From contig JAYVEV010000080.1 of assembly GCA_043773745.1 (NCBI GenBank), positions 1 through 18,970 of the forward strand: a DNA stretch of 18,970 bases, given 5' to 3'. Under the pieces are notes generated by a model, which worked only from the letters and a program-made list of their open reading frames with translations, ran no database searches and was not told the origin of the DNA. Position 1 is the first letter of the stretch. The number at the start of each line of letters is the position of its first letter. Below, piece after piece: positions 7,142 through 14,551 of this stretch. This stretch comes from UKL13-2 sp043773745 (GTDB lineage: Bacteria; Pseudomonadota; Gammaproteobacteria; Burkholderiales; Usitatibacteraceae). The position numbers were made by a program, and so were the translations under genes.

Positions 7142-7872
7142 TGATCCCAAAAGATGCCAATCGGCGCCGTATTTTTCTGATGCGGCATGGCAGCGTGACT
7201 TATTTTGATTCGATCGGCAAGCCATTGGCGCCCGATACCGCACCACTAAATTCAAATGGTGTCATGCAAGCAAAGGCGGCTGGGCGCTTGTTTGCAGGGC
7301 AACAAGCACGGTTCGATCGGGTCATCGTCAGCGGGCTTAACCGTACTGTCGAAACCGCGCAACTTGTACTGACCGAGACCGGCCAACAAATCAGTCTGCA
7401 AACGCGCCCCAATCTGGTTGAACTCAAAGGCGGGCAGTTGGGCAGTATTGCCGACGCTGAATTAAAGATCGCATTCCATGGTGCCTTTGACGGCATGGTG
7501 GATGAAAACGCGCGCTTTCTCGGCGGTGAATCGGTCGGCGAACTGCTAGATCGTGTCATCCCCGAAATCGATTCTCTGCGTGCCGCCACCGATTGGGATA
7601 TCGCACTGCTGGTACTGCATGGCGGTGTGAACCGCGCTATTTTGTCCTACCTTGTGAGCGGCCAACGCCTGATGATGGGCGGCTTTGCCCAAGCACCAGC
7701 GTGCATTAATGCGCTTGATATTGGTGACGCCAAAGGTGATGTGGTGTTGCGGGCGATGAATATTTCGCCTACCGATTACCTGCAAACTGAAACCCGCAAG
7801 ACCACTATGGAAGCACTGTACGAGCAGTATGAAAAATATCGCGGCCGATTTGGAGAAAAACTCGATGTCTGA
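7141..7872 (+). CDS. Histidine phosphatase (phosphoglycerate mutase-like) family protein
   Basis: A 243-residue cytoplasmic phosphatase or mutase of the branch-1 histidine phosphatase superfamily. The RHG motif (15-17) supplies the phosphorylated H16; R68 in SGLNRTVETA, a probable proton donor E94 in LVELKGG, and the second histidine H160 in LVLHGGVNRA complete the pocket. The start overlaps the Mpo1-like stop by one base, and the end overlaps the following kinase gene by 8 bases, so phosphatase and kinase are almost certainly co-translated. This arrangement suggests it acts on a phosphorylated metabolite of the same pathway. Substrates in this superfamily range from sugar phosphates to phosphoproteins and cannot be chosen from sequence. 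Confidence 0.9.
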   Translation: MIPKDANRRRIFLMRHGSVTYFDSIGKPLAPDTAPLNSNGVMQAKAAGRLFAGQQARFDRVIVSGLNRTVETAQLVLTETGQQISLQTRPNLVELKGGQLGSIADAELKIAFHGAFDGMVDENARFLGGESVGELLDRVIPEIDSLRAATDWDIALLVLHGGVNRAILSYLVSGQRLMMGGFAQAPACINALDIGDAKGDVVLRAMNISPTDYLQTETRKTTMEALYEQYEKYRGRFGEKLDV

Positions 7873-8977
7873 TGCAAAGCAGGCTCCAACATCCTCACAG
7901 AATTTTGAGCATTTCAAAGGTACCAAGCCTGTTTCAAAACAGCATGAGTTTGATGTGCGGGCCCTTGCGGCATGGCTAAACACTAGCACTGGCGCGGACT
8001 TTGGCGCCATGACCATTGAACAATTCAAAGGCGGGCAATCCAACCCCACATTCAAACTGGTGACGCCCGAGCGCTCGTATGTAATGCGTGCCAAGCCCGG
8101 TCCCGCGGCAAAGCTGCTGCCATCCGCACATATGATTGAGCGCGAGTTTGAGGTCATGACAGGCCTCGCACGGGACACCAACGCCAATATACCGGTACCG
8201 AAAACTATTGCGCTATGTAACGATGAGGCAGTGATTGGCCGCGCTTTTTTTGTCATGGAAATGGTCGAGGGCCGCGTCCTGTGGGATCCCGCATTGCCGG
8301 GCATGACGCCGTCTGAGCGCGGCGCCGTTTTCGATGAAATGAACGCCGTGATCGCGCGTTTGCATCAGGTCGACTATGCGGCTATTGGCTTGGCTAACTA
8401 CGGCAAGGCGGGCAATTATTTTGAGCGCCAGATCAGCCGCTGGACAAAACAATACCGCGCATCCGAAACTGAAAAAATCGACGCAATGGATAAGCTGATT
8501 GATTGGCTCCCCCAACATATTCCGGCCGGCGAAGAAACCCGTATCGTGCATGGCGATTATCGTCTTGACAACCTGATCTTACATCCCACCGAACCACGCA
8601 TTCTCGCCATTCTCGACTGGGAGCTTTCCACACTCGGCCATCCACTGGCAGACTTTGCTTATCACTGCATGACCTGGCAGGTGCCGCCCAGCGCATTCCG
8701 CGGCCTGGCGGGTCTCGATCTGGCAGCGCTGGGTATCCCTTCACAAAAAGCCTATATCGCCCAATACTGCCAGCGCACCGGCCGTACCGATGGCATTGAG
8801 AATTTTGAGTATTACCTGGCCTACAACATGTTCCGGATGGCGGGTATTTTGCAGGGCATCATGAAGCGTGTGGTGGATGGTACCGCCGCATCCGAGCAGG
8901 CTGTTGCAATGGGTAAAGCGGCTCGACCGATTGCCGAGCTAGGCTGGAAAGTCGCCGAACGACTAATCGGCAAATGA
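7865..8977 (+). CDS. APH-fold phosphotransferase, ACAD10/11- and LvaA-like
   Basis: A 370-residue kinase of the aminoglycoside phosphotransferase/choline kinase fold. A glycine-containing loop GGQSNPTF (56-63) precedes YVMRAKPG with the nucleotide-binding lysine K76. The catalytic Brenner motif HGDYRLDN is at 229-236 and the metal-binding DWE at 251-253, followed by STLGHPLADFAY. This signature set is the subgroup found beside or fused to acyl-CoA dehydrogenases (human ACAD10/ACAD11, Pseudomonas LvaA), where it phosphorylates the hydroxyl of 4-hydroxyacyl-CoA; it is not an antibiotic resistance enzyme. The start ATG 7865 has GGAG 9 bases upstream and overlaps the phosphatase gene by 8 bases; an in-frame ATG at 7829 is less likely. 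The acyl-CoA dehydrogenase follows after 58 bases. Confidence 0.9.
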   Translation: MSDAKQAPTSSQNFEHFKGTKPVSKQHEFDVRALAAWLNTSTGADFGAMTIEQFKGGQSNPTFKLVTPERSYVMRAKPGPAAKLLPSAHMIEREFEVMTGLARDTNANIPVPKTIALCNDEAVIGRAFFVMEMVEGRVLWDPALPGMTPSERGAVFDEMNAVIARLHQVDYAAIGLANYGKAGNYFERQISRWTKQYRASETEKIDAMDKLIDWLPQHIPAGEETRIVHGDYRLDNLILHPTEPRILAILDWELSTLGHPLADFAYHCMTWQVPPSAFRGLAGLDLAALGIPSQKAYIAQYCQRTGRTDGIENFEYYLAYNMFRMAGILQGIMKRVVDGTAASEQAVAMGKAARPIAELGWKVAERLIGK

Positions 8978-9035
8978 TTGATAAGCGAGCAGCAAATAAA
9001 AGTCTGCATCAACGATTAAACGAAAGTAAAACCTC

Positions 9036-10256
9036 ATGAACTTCACCTACTCCGACAAAGTCATCGCACTTCAGCAGCAAATGGAGGCGTTCTTCGCCGA
9101 GCACATCATGCCCAACGAACAACAGTTTCATGATGATATCGACGCCAATACAAAAGCCGGCAAACGCTGGACGCCCGTGCAGTTGCTCGATGAATTAAAA
9201 CCCAAAGCCCAGGCAGCCGGTTTATGGAATTTATTTATGCCTGGCCAACACGGTGCCGGCTTGACCAATCATGAATACGCGCCGCTGGCTGAAATTACCG
9301 GCCGTGTGCACTGGGCGCCCGAAGTCTTCAATTGCTCTGCACCCGACACCGGCAATATGGAGGTACTCAACCAGTACGGCACTCCAGAGCAACAGGAGCA
9401 ATGGCTAAAACCACTTCTCAAAGGCGAAATTCGCTCTGCCTTCGCCATGACCGAACCCGAAGTTGCATCTTCCGATGCCACCAATATTGCTACCCGTATT
9501 GAGCGTAGCGGCAATGATTACATTGTCAATGGCCGCAAATGGTGGATCTCCGGCGCGGGCGATCCGCGTTGCAAAATTTATATTGTGATGGGCAAGACCG
9601 ACCCGAATGCGGACGTACATTCTCAGCAATCAATGATTCTGGTGCCCTCTGATGCGCCGGGCGTCACCGTGATACGCCCACTTCCCGTATTTGGCTATGA
9701 CGATGCACCACATGGCCACTGTGAAATTGTTTTCGACAATGTCCGGGTGCCAAAAGAAAACATGTTGTTGGGCGAAGGCCGCGGTTTTGAAATTGCGCAA
9801 GGCCGTCTGGGGCCGGGCCGCATTCATCACTGCATGCGGCTGATTGGCTTGGCAGAACGTGCACTGCAGCTCATGTGCAAGCGTCTTCAGTCGCGCACCG
9901 CATTCGGCAAACCCATTGCTGCCCAATCCATCTGGAGCGAACGTATTGCGGAATCGCGCTGCATGATTGAGCAGGCGCGGTTACTGACACTAAAGGCTGC
10001 CTATATGATGGATATCGCCGGCAACAAGGTCGCCAGGGCCGATATTGCGATGATCAAAATTGTCGCGCCCAATATGGCGCAGCAGATTATCGATTGGGCG
10101 ATTCAGGCGCATGGTGGCGCCGGATTGACGGAAGATTTTCCGCTCGCCTATGCTTACACTTGGGCGCGCATTCTGCGCTTGGCAGATGGCCCTGATGAAG
10201 TGCATCGCGCTTCACTGGCTAAAATGGAGTTCGGGAAATATCTCACCAAAAAATAG
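9036..10256 (+). CDS. Acyl-CoA dehydrogenase, ACAD10/11 type
   Basis: A 406-residue flavoprotein with the three-domain acyl-CoA dehydrogenase fold: an N-terminal helical domain to about 130, a beta domain with the FAD/substrate segment AFAMTEPEVASSDATNI (135-151) and KWWISGAGDPRCKIY (168-182), and a C-terminal helical domain with R-x-x-FGKPIA near 290 and the AHGGAGLTEDFPLA segment. The run DGPDEVHRASLAKME near the end replaces the usual RDARxxxIYEGT-type ending and is typical of the ACAD10/ACAD11/LvaC subgroup. In that subgroup the enzyme eliminates phosphate from 4-phosphoacyl-CoA made by the partner kinase instead of, or in addition to, classical dehydrogenation. Its position directly after the kinase supports that role. 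The ribosome site is weak. Confidence 0.93.
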   Translation: MNFTYSDKVIALQQQMEAFFAEHIMPNEQQFHDDIDANTKAGKRWTPVQLLDELKPKAQAAGLWNLFMPGQHGAGLTNHEYAPLAEITGRVHWAPEVFNCSAPDTGNMEVLNQYGTPEQQEQWLKPLLKGEIRSAFAMTEPEVASSDATNIATRIERSGNDYIVNGRKWWISGAGDPRCKIYIVMGKTDPNADVHSQQSMILVPSDAPGVTVIRPLPVFGYDDAPHGHCEIVFDNVRVPKENMLLGEGRGFEIAQGRLGPGRIHHCMRLIGLAERALQLMCKRLQSRTAFGKPIAAQSIWSERIAESRCMIEQARLLTLKAAYMMDIAGNKVARADIAMIKIVAPNMAQQIIDWAIQAHGGAGLTEDFPLAYAYTWARILRLADGPDEVHRASLAKMEFGKYLTKK

Positions 10257-10330
10257 TTTTTCCGCAAAAAATGCTGGCCATTATTCTTAATCACCAAACG
10301 AAAAATATAAATATTCTCGAGGAGCAAGTC

Positions 10331-12034
10331 ATGGCGGACACGGCATCAATATTGGAACCAAAATGGTGGCTGAAACATTATCCGGCCGGTGTAGCACACG
10401 ATATTGATTTGTCGCGCTATTCCTCCCTACCTGCCATGGCCGAAGAAAGTTTTGCAAAATATCGCGACCAGGCCGCCTATACCTGCATGGATAGGACCCT
10501 GACCTTCGGTGAAGTCGATGAACTGTCGATTGCACTGGGTGCATGGTTCCAGTCCAAGGGGTTACAAAAAGGTGCGCGTATCGCGCTGATGATGCCCAAT
10601 ATTCTCCAGTACCCCGTCGCCATTCTGGCTGTACTGCGTGCGGGCTATGTTGTAGTTAATGTGAATCCACTTTACACGCCGCGTGAACTTGAACACCAAT
10701 TAAACGATAGCGGGTCGGAAGTTATCGTGATTCTGGAAAATTTCGCCACCACACTAGAGGCAGTGCTGCCCAAGACAAAAATCAAGCATGTGGTGCTGGC
10801 GTCCATAGGCGATTTACTGGGTTTCCCCAAAGGCATGATGACCAACTTCGTGGTGCGTCACGTCAAAAAAGCGGTTCCCAAATTCAGCATGCATGGCTCC
10901 GTCTGGTTTAACGATGTGTTGAGTACGGGCCGCAGCTTGCAATTGTCCAAGCCCACCTTGGGCCCCGATGACATTGCCTTTCTACAATATACCGGCGGCA
11001 CCACTGGTGTATCAAAAGGTGCTGTGCTGGTACATTCCAATATTTACGGCAATGCGCTGGTCTCTGAAGCATGGCTACAGCCGGCTCTCAGCGACACTCA
11101 AAAAGGCTCGGCCAATGGCCCCATGGTGATCATTTGCGCGTTACCGATGTATCATATTTTTTCTCTCGTTTCCTGCATGTGGCTCGCAATCAAAACCGGC
11201 GGACACAATATTCTGATCCCGAATCCGCGCGATCTGGACGGCATGATAAAAACCATTAGCAAATATAAATTCACTGTCTTGCCTGCCGTCAATACCATGT
11301 TCAATGCACTAGTTAATCATCCTGGCTTTGCCAGCGTGGATTTTTCAGCGCTGCGTATTTCGAACGGCGGCGGCATGGCGGTGCAACGCGCGGTGTCTGA
11401 TAAATGGCTGAGTACTACTCACACCCCGATTGTTGAAGGTTACGGTTTGACCGAAACATCCAGTGGTGCCACCTGTAACGAAGTACTCAATACGGCCTAT
11501 AACGGCGATGTCGGTATGCCGATGCCCAGTACCGAAATTTCCATTCGTGACGATGCAGAGAATGAAGTCGCGCTGGGTCAACCTGGCGAAATTTGTATTC
11601 GTGGTCCCCAGGTTATGCGCGGCTACTGGCAGCGGCCCGATGAAACCGCCAAGGTGATGACGCAGGATGGCTACTTCAAATCGGGTGATATCGGCATCAT
11701 GCTGCCGAATGGTCATGTCAAAATCGTTGACCGCAAGAAAGACATGATTCTGGTGTCAGGCTTCAATGTTTATCCGAATGAAATTGAAGATGTGGTGGCA
11801 AGCTGCCCGGGGGTGATGGAGTGCGCCGCGATCGGCGTGCCCGATGACAAATCAGGCGAGGCTGTCAGACTTTTTGTGGTGAAAAAAGACCCCGCGCTCA
11901 CCGCGGCAATCATTATGGATTTCTGCCGAAAAAATCTTACCGGCTATAAATGTCCCAAGAACATTGTGTTCCGTGATTCATTGCCGAAATCAAATGTGGG
12001 CAAAATTTTACGCCGCGAATTGCGCGACAAATAA
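10331..12034 (+). CDS. Long-chain fatty acid--CoA ligase (AMP-forming)
   Basis: A 567-residue adenylate-forming ligase that activates carboxylic acids to acyl-CoA through an acyl-AMP. Motifs in order: the P-loop YTGGTTGVSKGA (220-231), GYGLTET (370-376), DGYFKSGD with the adenine/ribose-binding Asp (446-453), the hinge DRKKDMI (467-473), the FNVYPNEIE FadD-type signature, and the catalytic lysine K558 in VGKILRREL. Length and motifs fit FadD-class long-chain ligases. ATG 10331 has GAGGAGC just upstream; the in-frame ATG 10271 adds 20 residues without a ribosome site. It lies 74 bases after the ACAD gene and would supply the CoA thioester that the upstream kinase and dehydrogenase need. Confidence 0.93.
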   Translation: MADTASILEPKWWLKHYPAGVAHDIDLSRYSSLPAMAEESFAKYRDQAAYTCMDRTLTFGEVDELSIALGAWFQSKGLQKGARIALMMPNILQYPVAILAVLRAGYVVVNVNPLYTPRELEHQLNDSGSEVIVILENFATTLEAVLPKTKIKHVVLASIGDLLGFPKGMMTNFVVRHVKKAVPKFSMHGSVWFNDVLSTGRSLQLSKPTLGPDDIAFLQYTGGTTGVSKGAVLVHSNIYGNALVSEAWLQPALSDTQKGSANGPMVIICALPMYHIFSLVSCMWLAIKTGGHNILIPNPRDLDGMIKTISKYKFTVLPAVNTMFNALVNHPGFASVDFSALRISNGGGMAVQRAVSDKWLSTTHTPIVEGYGLTETSSGATCNEVLNTAYNGDVGMPMPSTEISIRDDAENEVALGQPGEICIRGPQVMRGYWQRPDETAKVMTQDGYFKSGDIGIMLPNGHVKIVDRKKDMILVSGFNVYPNEIEDVVASCPGVMECAAIGVPDDKSGEAVRLFVVKKDPALTAAIIMDFCRKNLTGYKCPKNIVFRDSLPKSNVGKILRRELRDK

Positions 12035-12090
12035 CACTTTTTACACTGATGCTTTTTTTATCGATTTCAATTTAATAAGGATGTATCGAC

Positions 12091-13713
12091 ATGAACCGCA
12101 GAAATTTTATTCAGATCGGCATGGCCAGTGCAGGCGCAATAGGGGCAGTAAGCGGCAGTGACGCTATGGCAGCAGCCAAAAAATTAAGCAAGGCAAACAA
12201 CACCGGCGCATCTATCGTCGAAGCAACGGTTGCCGATCTGCAAGCTGCCATGACGGCTGGCAAACTGACCTCCAAAGCGCTCACTGCACAGTACCTGGCT
12301 CGCATCAAAGCTATAGATAAATCCGGCCCGCGCATCAACTCTGTCATCGAATTAAATCCGGATGCGCTCACGATTGCAGCCGCCCTCGATAAGGAGCGCA
12401 AAACTAAAGGCTCACGCGGCCCGCTGCATGGCATTCCCATCCTGATTAAAGACAATATCGCTACCCTCGATAAAATGCAGACCACCGCAGGTTCGCTTGC
12501 ACTGGTTGGTAGTAAACCAGCGCGTGACGCATCCATCGTCACCCAATTACGCGAAGCGGGTGCGGTGATCCTTGGCAAAACCAATCTCAGCGAATGGGCC
12601 AATATTCGCTCGTCGCGCTCTACCTCCGGCTGGAGCGGTCGCGGCGGTCTAACCAAAAACCCTTATGCGCTTGACCGCAACACCAGCGGTTCAAGTTCGG
12701 GCTCGGGTGCCGCCATTGCGGCAAGTCTGGCCGCAGTCGCGGTAGGCACCGAAACTGATGGCTCGATTATCTCGCCTTCAAACGCGAACGGCTTAGTCGG
12801 CATCAAGCCGACTCTGGGGTTGGTGAGCCGCAACGGCATTATTCCCATCGCCCATTCGCAGGACACGGCAGGACCGATGGCCCGCACCGTGGCGGATGCA
12901 GCAGCATTACTCACCGTACTCGCGGGTAGCGATGCGCGCGATGCCGCCACCCAAGAAGCCAATGCCCGCAAACTCGATTACACAAAATTCCTGCAGGCTG
13001 ACGGCCTCAAGGGTGCGCGCATCGGCGTGGTACGCGCCAATATTGAGAATGGCAGTGATTTAGTTGCCACCGTTATTGAAGCCGCACTCAAAGTCCTCGC
13101 GGCACAAGGTGGCATCCTGATCGATCCGATTGAACTGCCCAATGCCGGCAAATACAGCCGAACTGAATTTGAAGTCTTGCAATATGAATTGAAGGCGGAC
13201 ATGGCGGCGTATCTAACCGAGTTTGTGCCCGAATCAAAAATCAAATCCCTGCAGGACATCATTGATTTCAACGAAGCCAATCGCGCCCGTGAAATGCCCT
13301 ACTTTAATCAGGAGACATTTTTGCGTGCGGTCAAAAAAGGCGGGCTGGATAGCAAAGAATATCTTGATGCTCTCGCCAACAACCAGCGTCTTTCCCGCGC
13401 CGAAGGGATTGATCAGATCATGAAGCTGCACAACCTCGATGCCCTGGTTGCACCATCAGGCGGGCCTGCGTGGCTAACCGATTTCATCAAAGGCGATAAC
13501 AGCGGTGGCGGTTTTTCAAATGCCGCAGCGGTGTCGGGCTATCCGCATATTACGGTGCCAGCGGGCGCGGTTTACGGCTTGCCGATCGGCATCTCATTCG
13601 TCGGTGGCGCGTGGAGCGAGCCTGTGTTGATCAAGCTCGCCTATGCGTACGAGCAGGCCAGCAAGCAACGCCGTGCGCCGACGTTTCCCAAGACCGTCAA
13701 TGTCCAGGCCTAA
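12091..13713 (+). CDS. Amidase-signature hydrolase with twin-arginine signal
   Basis: A 540-residue amidase-signature enzyme. The Ser-cis-Ser-Lys triad is complete: K120 in IPILIKDN, S201 in TSGSSSGSGAA and the nucleophile S225 in GTETDGSI, followed by LVGIKPTLGLVSRNGIIP. The N-terminus MNRRNFIQIG followed by a hydrophobic Ala/Gly stretch to about residue 28 resembles a twin-arginine (Tat) signal, so export to the periplasm is likely. AAGGA lies about 10 bases before the start. The family hydrolyses amides ranging from small amides to fatty acid amides and peptides; the substrate is not readable here. It sits 56 bases after the acyl-CoA ligase and 15 before the DUF4287 gene. It is not GatA, being exported and unlinked to gatB or gatC. 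Confidence 0.92.
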   Translation: MNRRNFIQIGMASAGAIGAVSGSDAMAAAKKLSKANNTGASIVEATVADLQAAMTAGKLTSKALTAQYLARIKAIDKSGPRINSVIELNPDALTIAAALDKERKTKGSRGPLHGIPILIKDNIATLDKMQTTAGSLALVGSKPARDASIVTQLREAGAVILGKTNLSEWANIRSSRSTSGWSGRGGLTKNPYALDRNTSGSSSGSGAAIAASLAAVAVGTETDGSIISPSNANGLVGIKPTLGLVSRNGIIPIAHSQDTAGPMARTVADAAALLTVLAGSDARDAATQEANARKLDYTKFLQADGLKGARIGVVRANIENGSDLVATVIEAALKVLAAQGGILIDPIELPNAGKYSRTEFEVLQYELKADMAAYLTEFVPESKIKSLQDIIDFNEANRAREMPYFNQETFLRAVKKGGLDSKEYLDALANNQRLSRAEGIDQIMKLHNLDALVAPSGGPAWLTDFIKGDNSGGGFSNAAAVSGYPHITVPAGAVYGLPIGISFVGGAWSEPVLIKLAYAYEQASKQRRAPTFPKTVNVQA

Positions 13714-13728
13714 GAACCGGTTGCATTC

Positions 13729-14298
13729 ATGAACAGCAACACCACGCCCAGTGAAAGCCAAAGTGTGCGCATGCGCGCCAATATCCAGGAACGCACCGGC
13801 AAATCACTGGGTGCTTGGATCACCATCGCGCGCGCGCTCGGCACCAGCAACCATAGTGACATCGTGGCTTATCTCAAAACCGAAGGCCGCATGAGCCACA
13901 GCTATGCCAATCTGGTGGCGCATGAAGCCCGCAAATCCGATGCCGTAGTGGAAGTTGATCCGATCGAAGCGCTGTTTGCGGGCGAAAAAAACGCGCTTCG
14001 CCCCGCCTATAACGCAATCTGCAAAGCGATTAAAACCTTCGGCAAGGATATCGAATTCGTACCCAAAAAAGATTACGTCAGCGTCCGCCGAAAAAAACAA
14101 TTCGCCATCCTGCAGCCCTCCACCGCCACCCGGCTCGATATCGGCCTCAGCCTGAAAAATATCGAATTAACCGGCAAGCTGGAATTAGCCGGCACCTGGA
14201 ACGGCATGCTCAGCCATCGGGTTCGTATCACCACGCTGGCCGATTTTGATTTGCATGTGAAGTTGTGGCTCGAACAGGCTTATGATTTGGCGGGGTAA
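13729..14298 (+). CDS. DUF4287 + DUF5655 domain protein
   Basis: A 189-residue soluble protein. The N-terminal part (about 15-65) has the DUF4287 pattern, an ERTGKSLGAWITIAR segment followed by a helix and HSYANLVAHEA. The C-terminal part (about 80-188) matches DUF5655, with LFAGEKNALRPAYNAICKAI then a beta-rich YVSVRRKKQFAILQPST stretch. Both domains are widespread in bacteria and functionally uncharacterised; DUF5655 resembles small ligand- or DNA-end-binding folds only loosely. The ribosome site before ATG 13729 is poor, and an in-frame ATG at 13771 is possible. It is the last gene of the co-directional run and is followed by 253 bases without a gene. Confidence 0.8.
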   Translation: MNSNTTPSESQSVRMRANIQERTGKSLGAWITIARALGTSNHSDIVAYLKTEGRMSHSYANLVAHEARKSDAVVEVDPIEALFAGEKNALRPAYNAICKAIKTFGKDIEFVPKKDYVSVRRKKQFAILQPSTATRLDIGLSLKNIELTGKLELAGTWNGMLSHRVRITTLADFDLHVKLWLEQAYDLAG

Positions 14299-14551
14299 CG
14301 TACGGGTGAGGCAGCAGCCAAACTCTAGGCTGGGCGCGGCGTTTGGGGCATTTTCTAGGACAGTGCCGTGAGGGGTCAATTTTCATGTCTAAATCAATTG
14401 GCTGGTTGACCATCGAAGTGTAGTCCAAAAATTGAGGGTGATTCACCTTGTCACACACTGCGCAAGGCCGTACGGTATTATCTGCATCATCAGTTTTGTG
14501 TCAGCAATACAGACCATCCAAAAAATCAAAATAAACCATTCGGAGGCATTG
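14299..14551 (+). other. Non-coding gap before the phosphonate-transporter operon
   Basis: This 253-base stretch has no credible gene. A minus-strand open frame across it (14458-14228) resembles nothing and runs into the DUF4287 gene. Its composition is less regular than that of its neighbours, with short segments such as GGGGTCAATTTTC near 14374-14386 that are reminiscent of decayed insertion-sequence ends. A short dyad, GGTGATTCACC, is at 14437-14447 and a TATTAT -10-like box at 14476-14481. I see no matching -35 at normal spacing and no Pho-box repeat. Confidence 0.5.
14437..14447 (+). promoter_or_regulatory. Small operator-like dyad upstream of the phn-type operon
   Basis: GGTGA-T-TCACC is a perfect palindrome about a central T, too tight to fold as RNA but of the kind bound by dimeric regulators. 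It lies 29 bases upstream of a TATTAT box and about 105 bases before the binding-protein start. A palindrome this short can arise by chance. Confidence 0.25.

Noticed and set aside
7546..8304. A 252-codon minus-strand open frame across the phosphatase/kinase junction
   Set aside because: Both plus-strand genes here carry complete catalytic motifs; the antisense frame shows low-complexity composition and no family signature.
7865..8977. Aminoglycoside resistance phosphotransferase
   Set aside because: The fold is shared, but the FKGGQSNPTF and DWELSTLGHPLADFAY pattern and the adjacent ACAD gene place it in the acyl-CoA-linked subgroup.
12111..12656. A 181-codon minus-strand open frame inside the amidase gene
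   Set aside because: The amidase triad and fold motifs run straight through this region; the antisense protein is Ala/Ser/Arg-rich, as expected of a shadow frame.
14440..14530. Pho box controlling the phn-type operon
   Set aside because: I looked for direct repeats of CTGTCAT-like heptamers at 11-base spacing and found none convincing.
14432..14551. Longer start for the PhnD-like protein, 40 codons upstream
   Set aside because: It would place a Sec signal peptide in the middle of the protein, and ATG 14552 has a perfect GGAGG.
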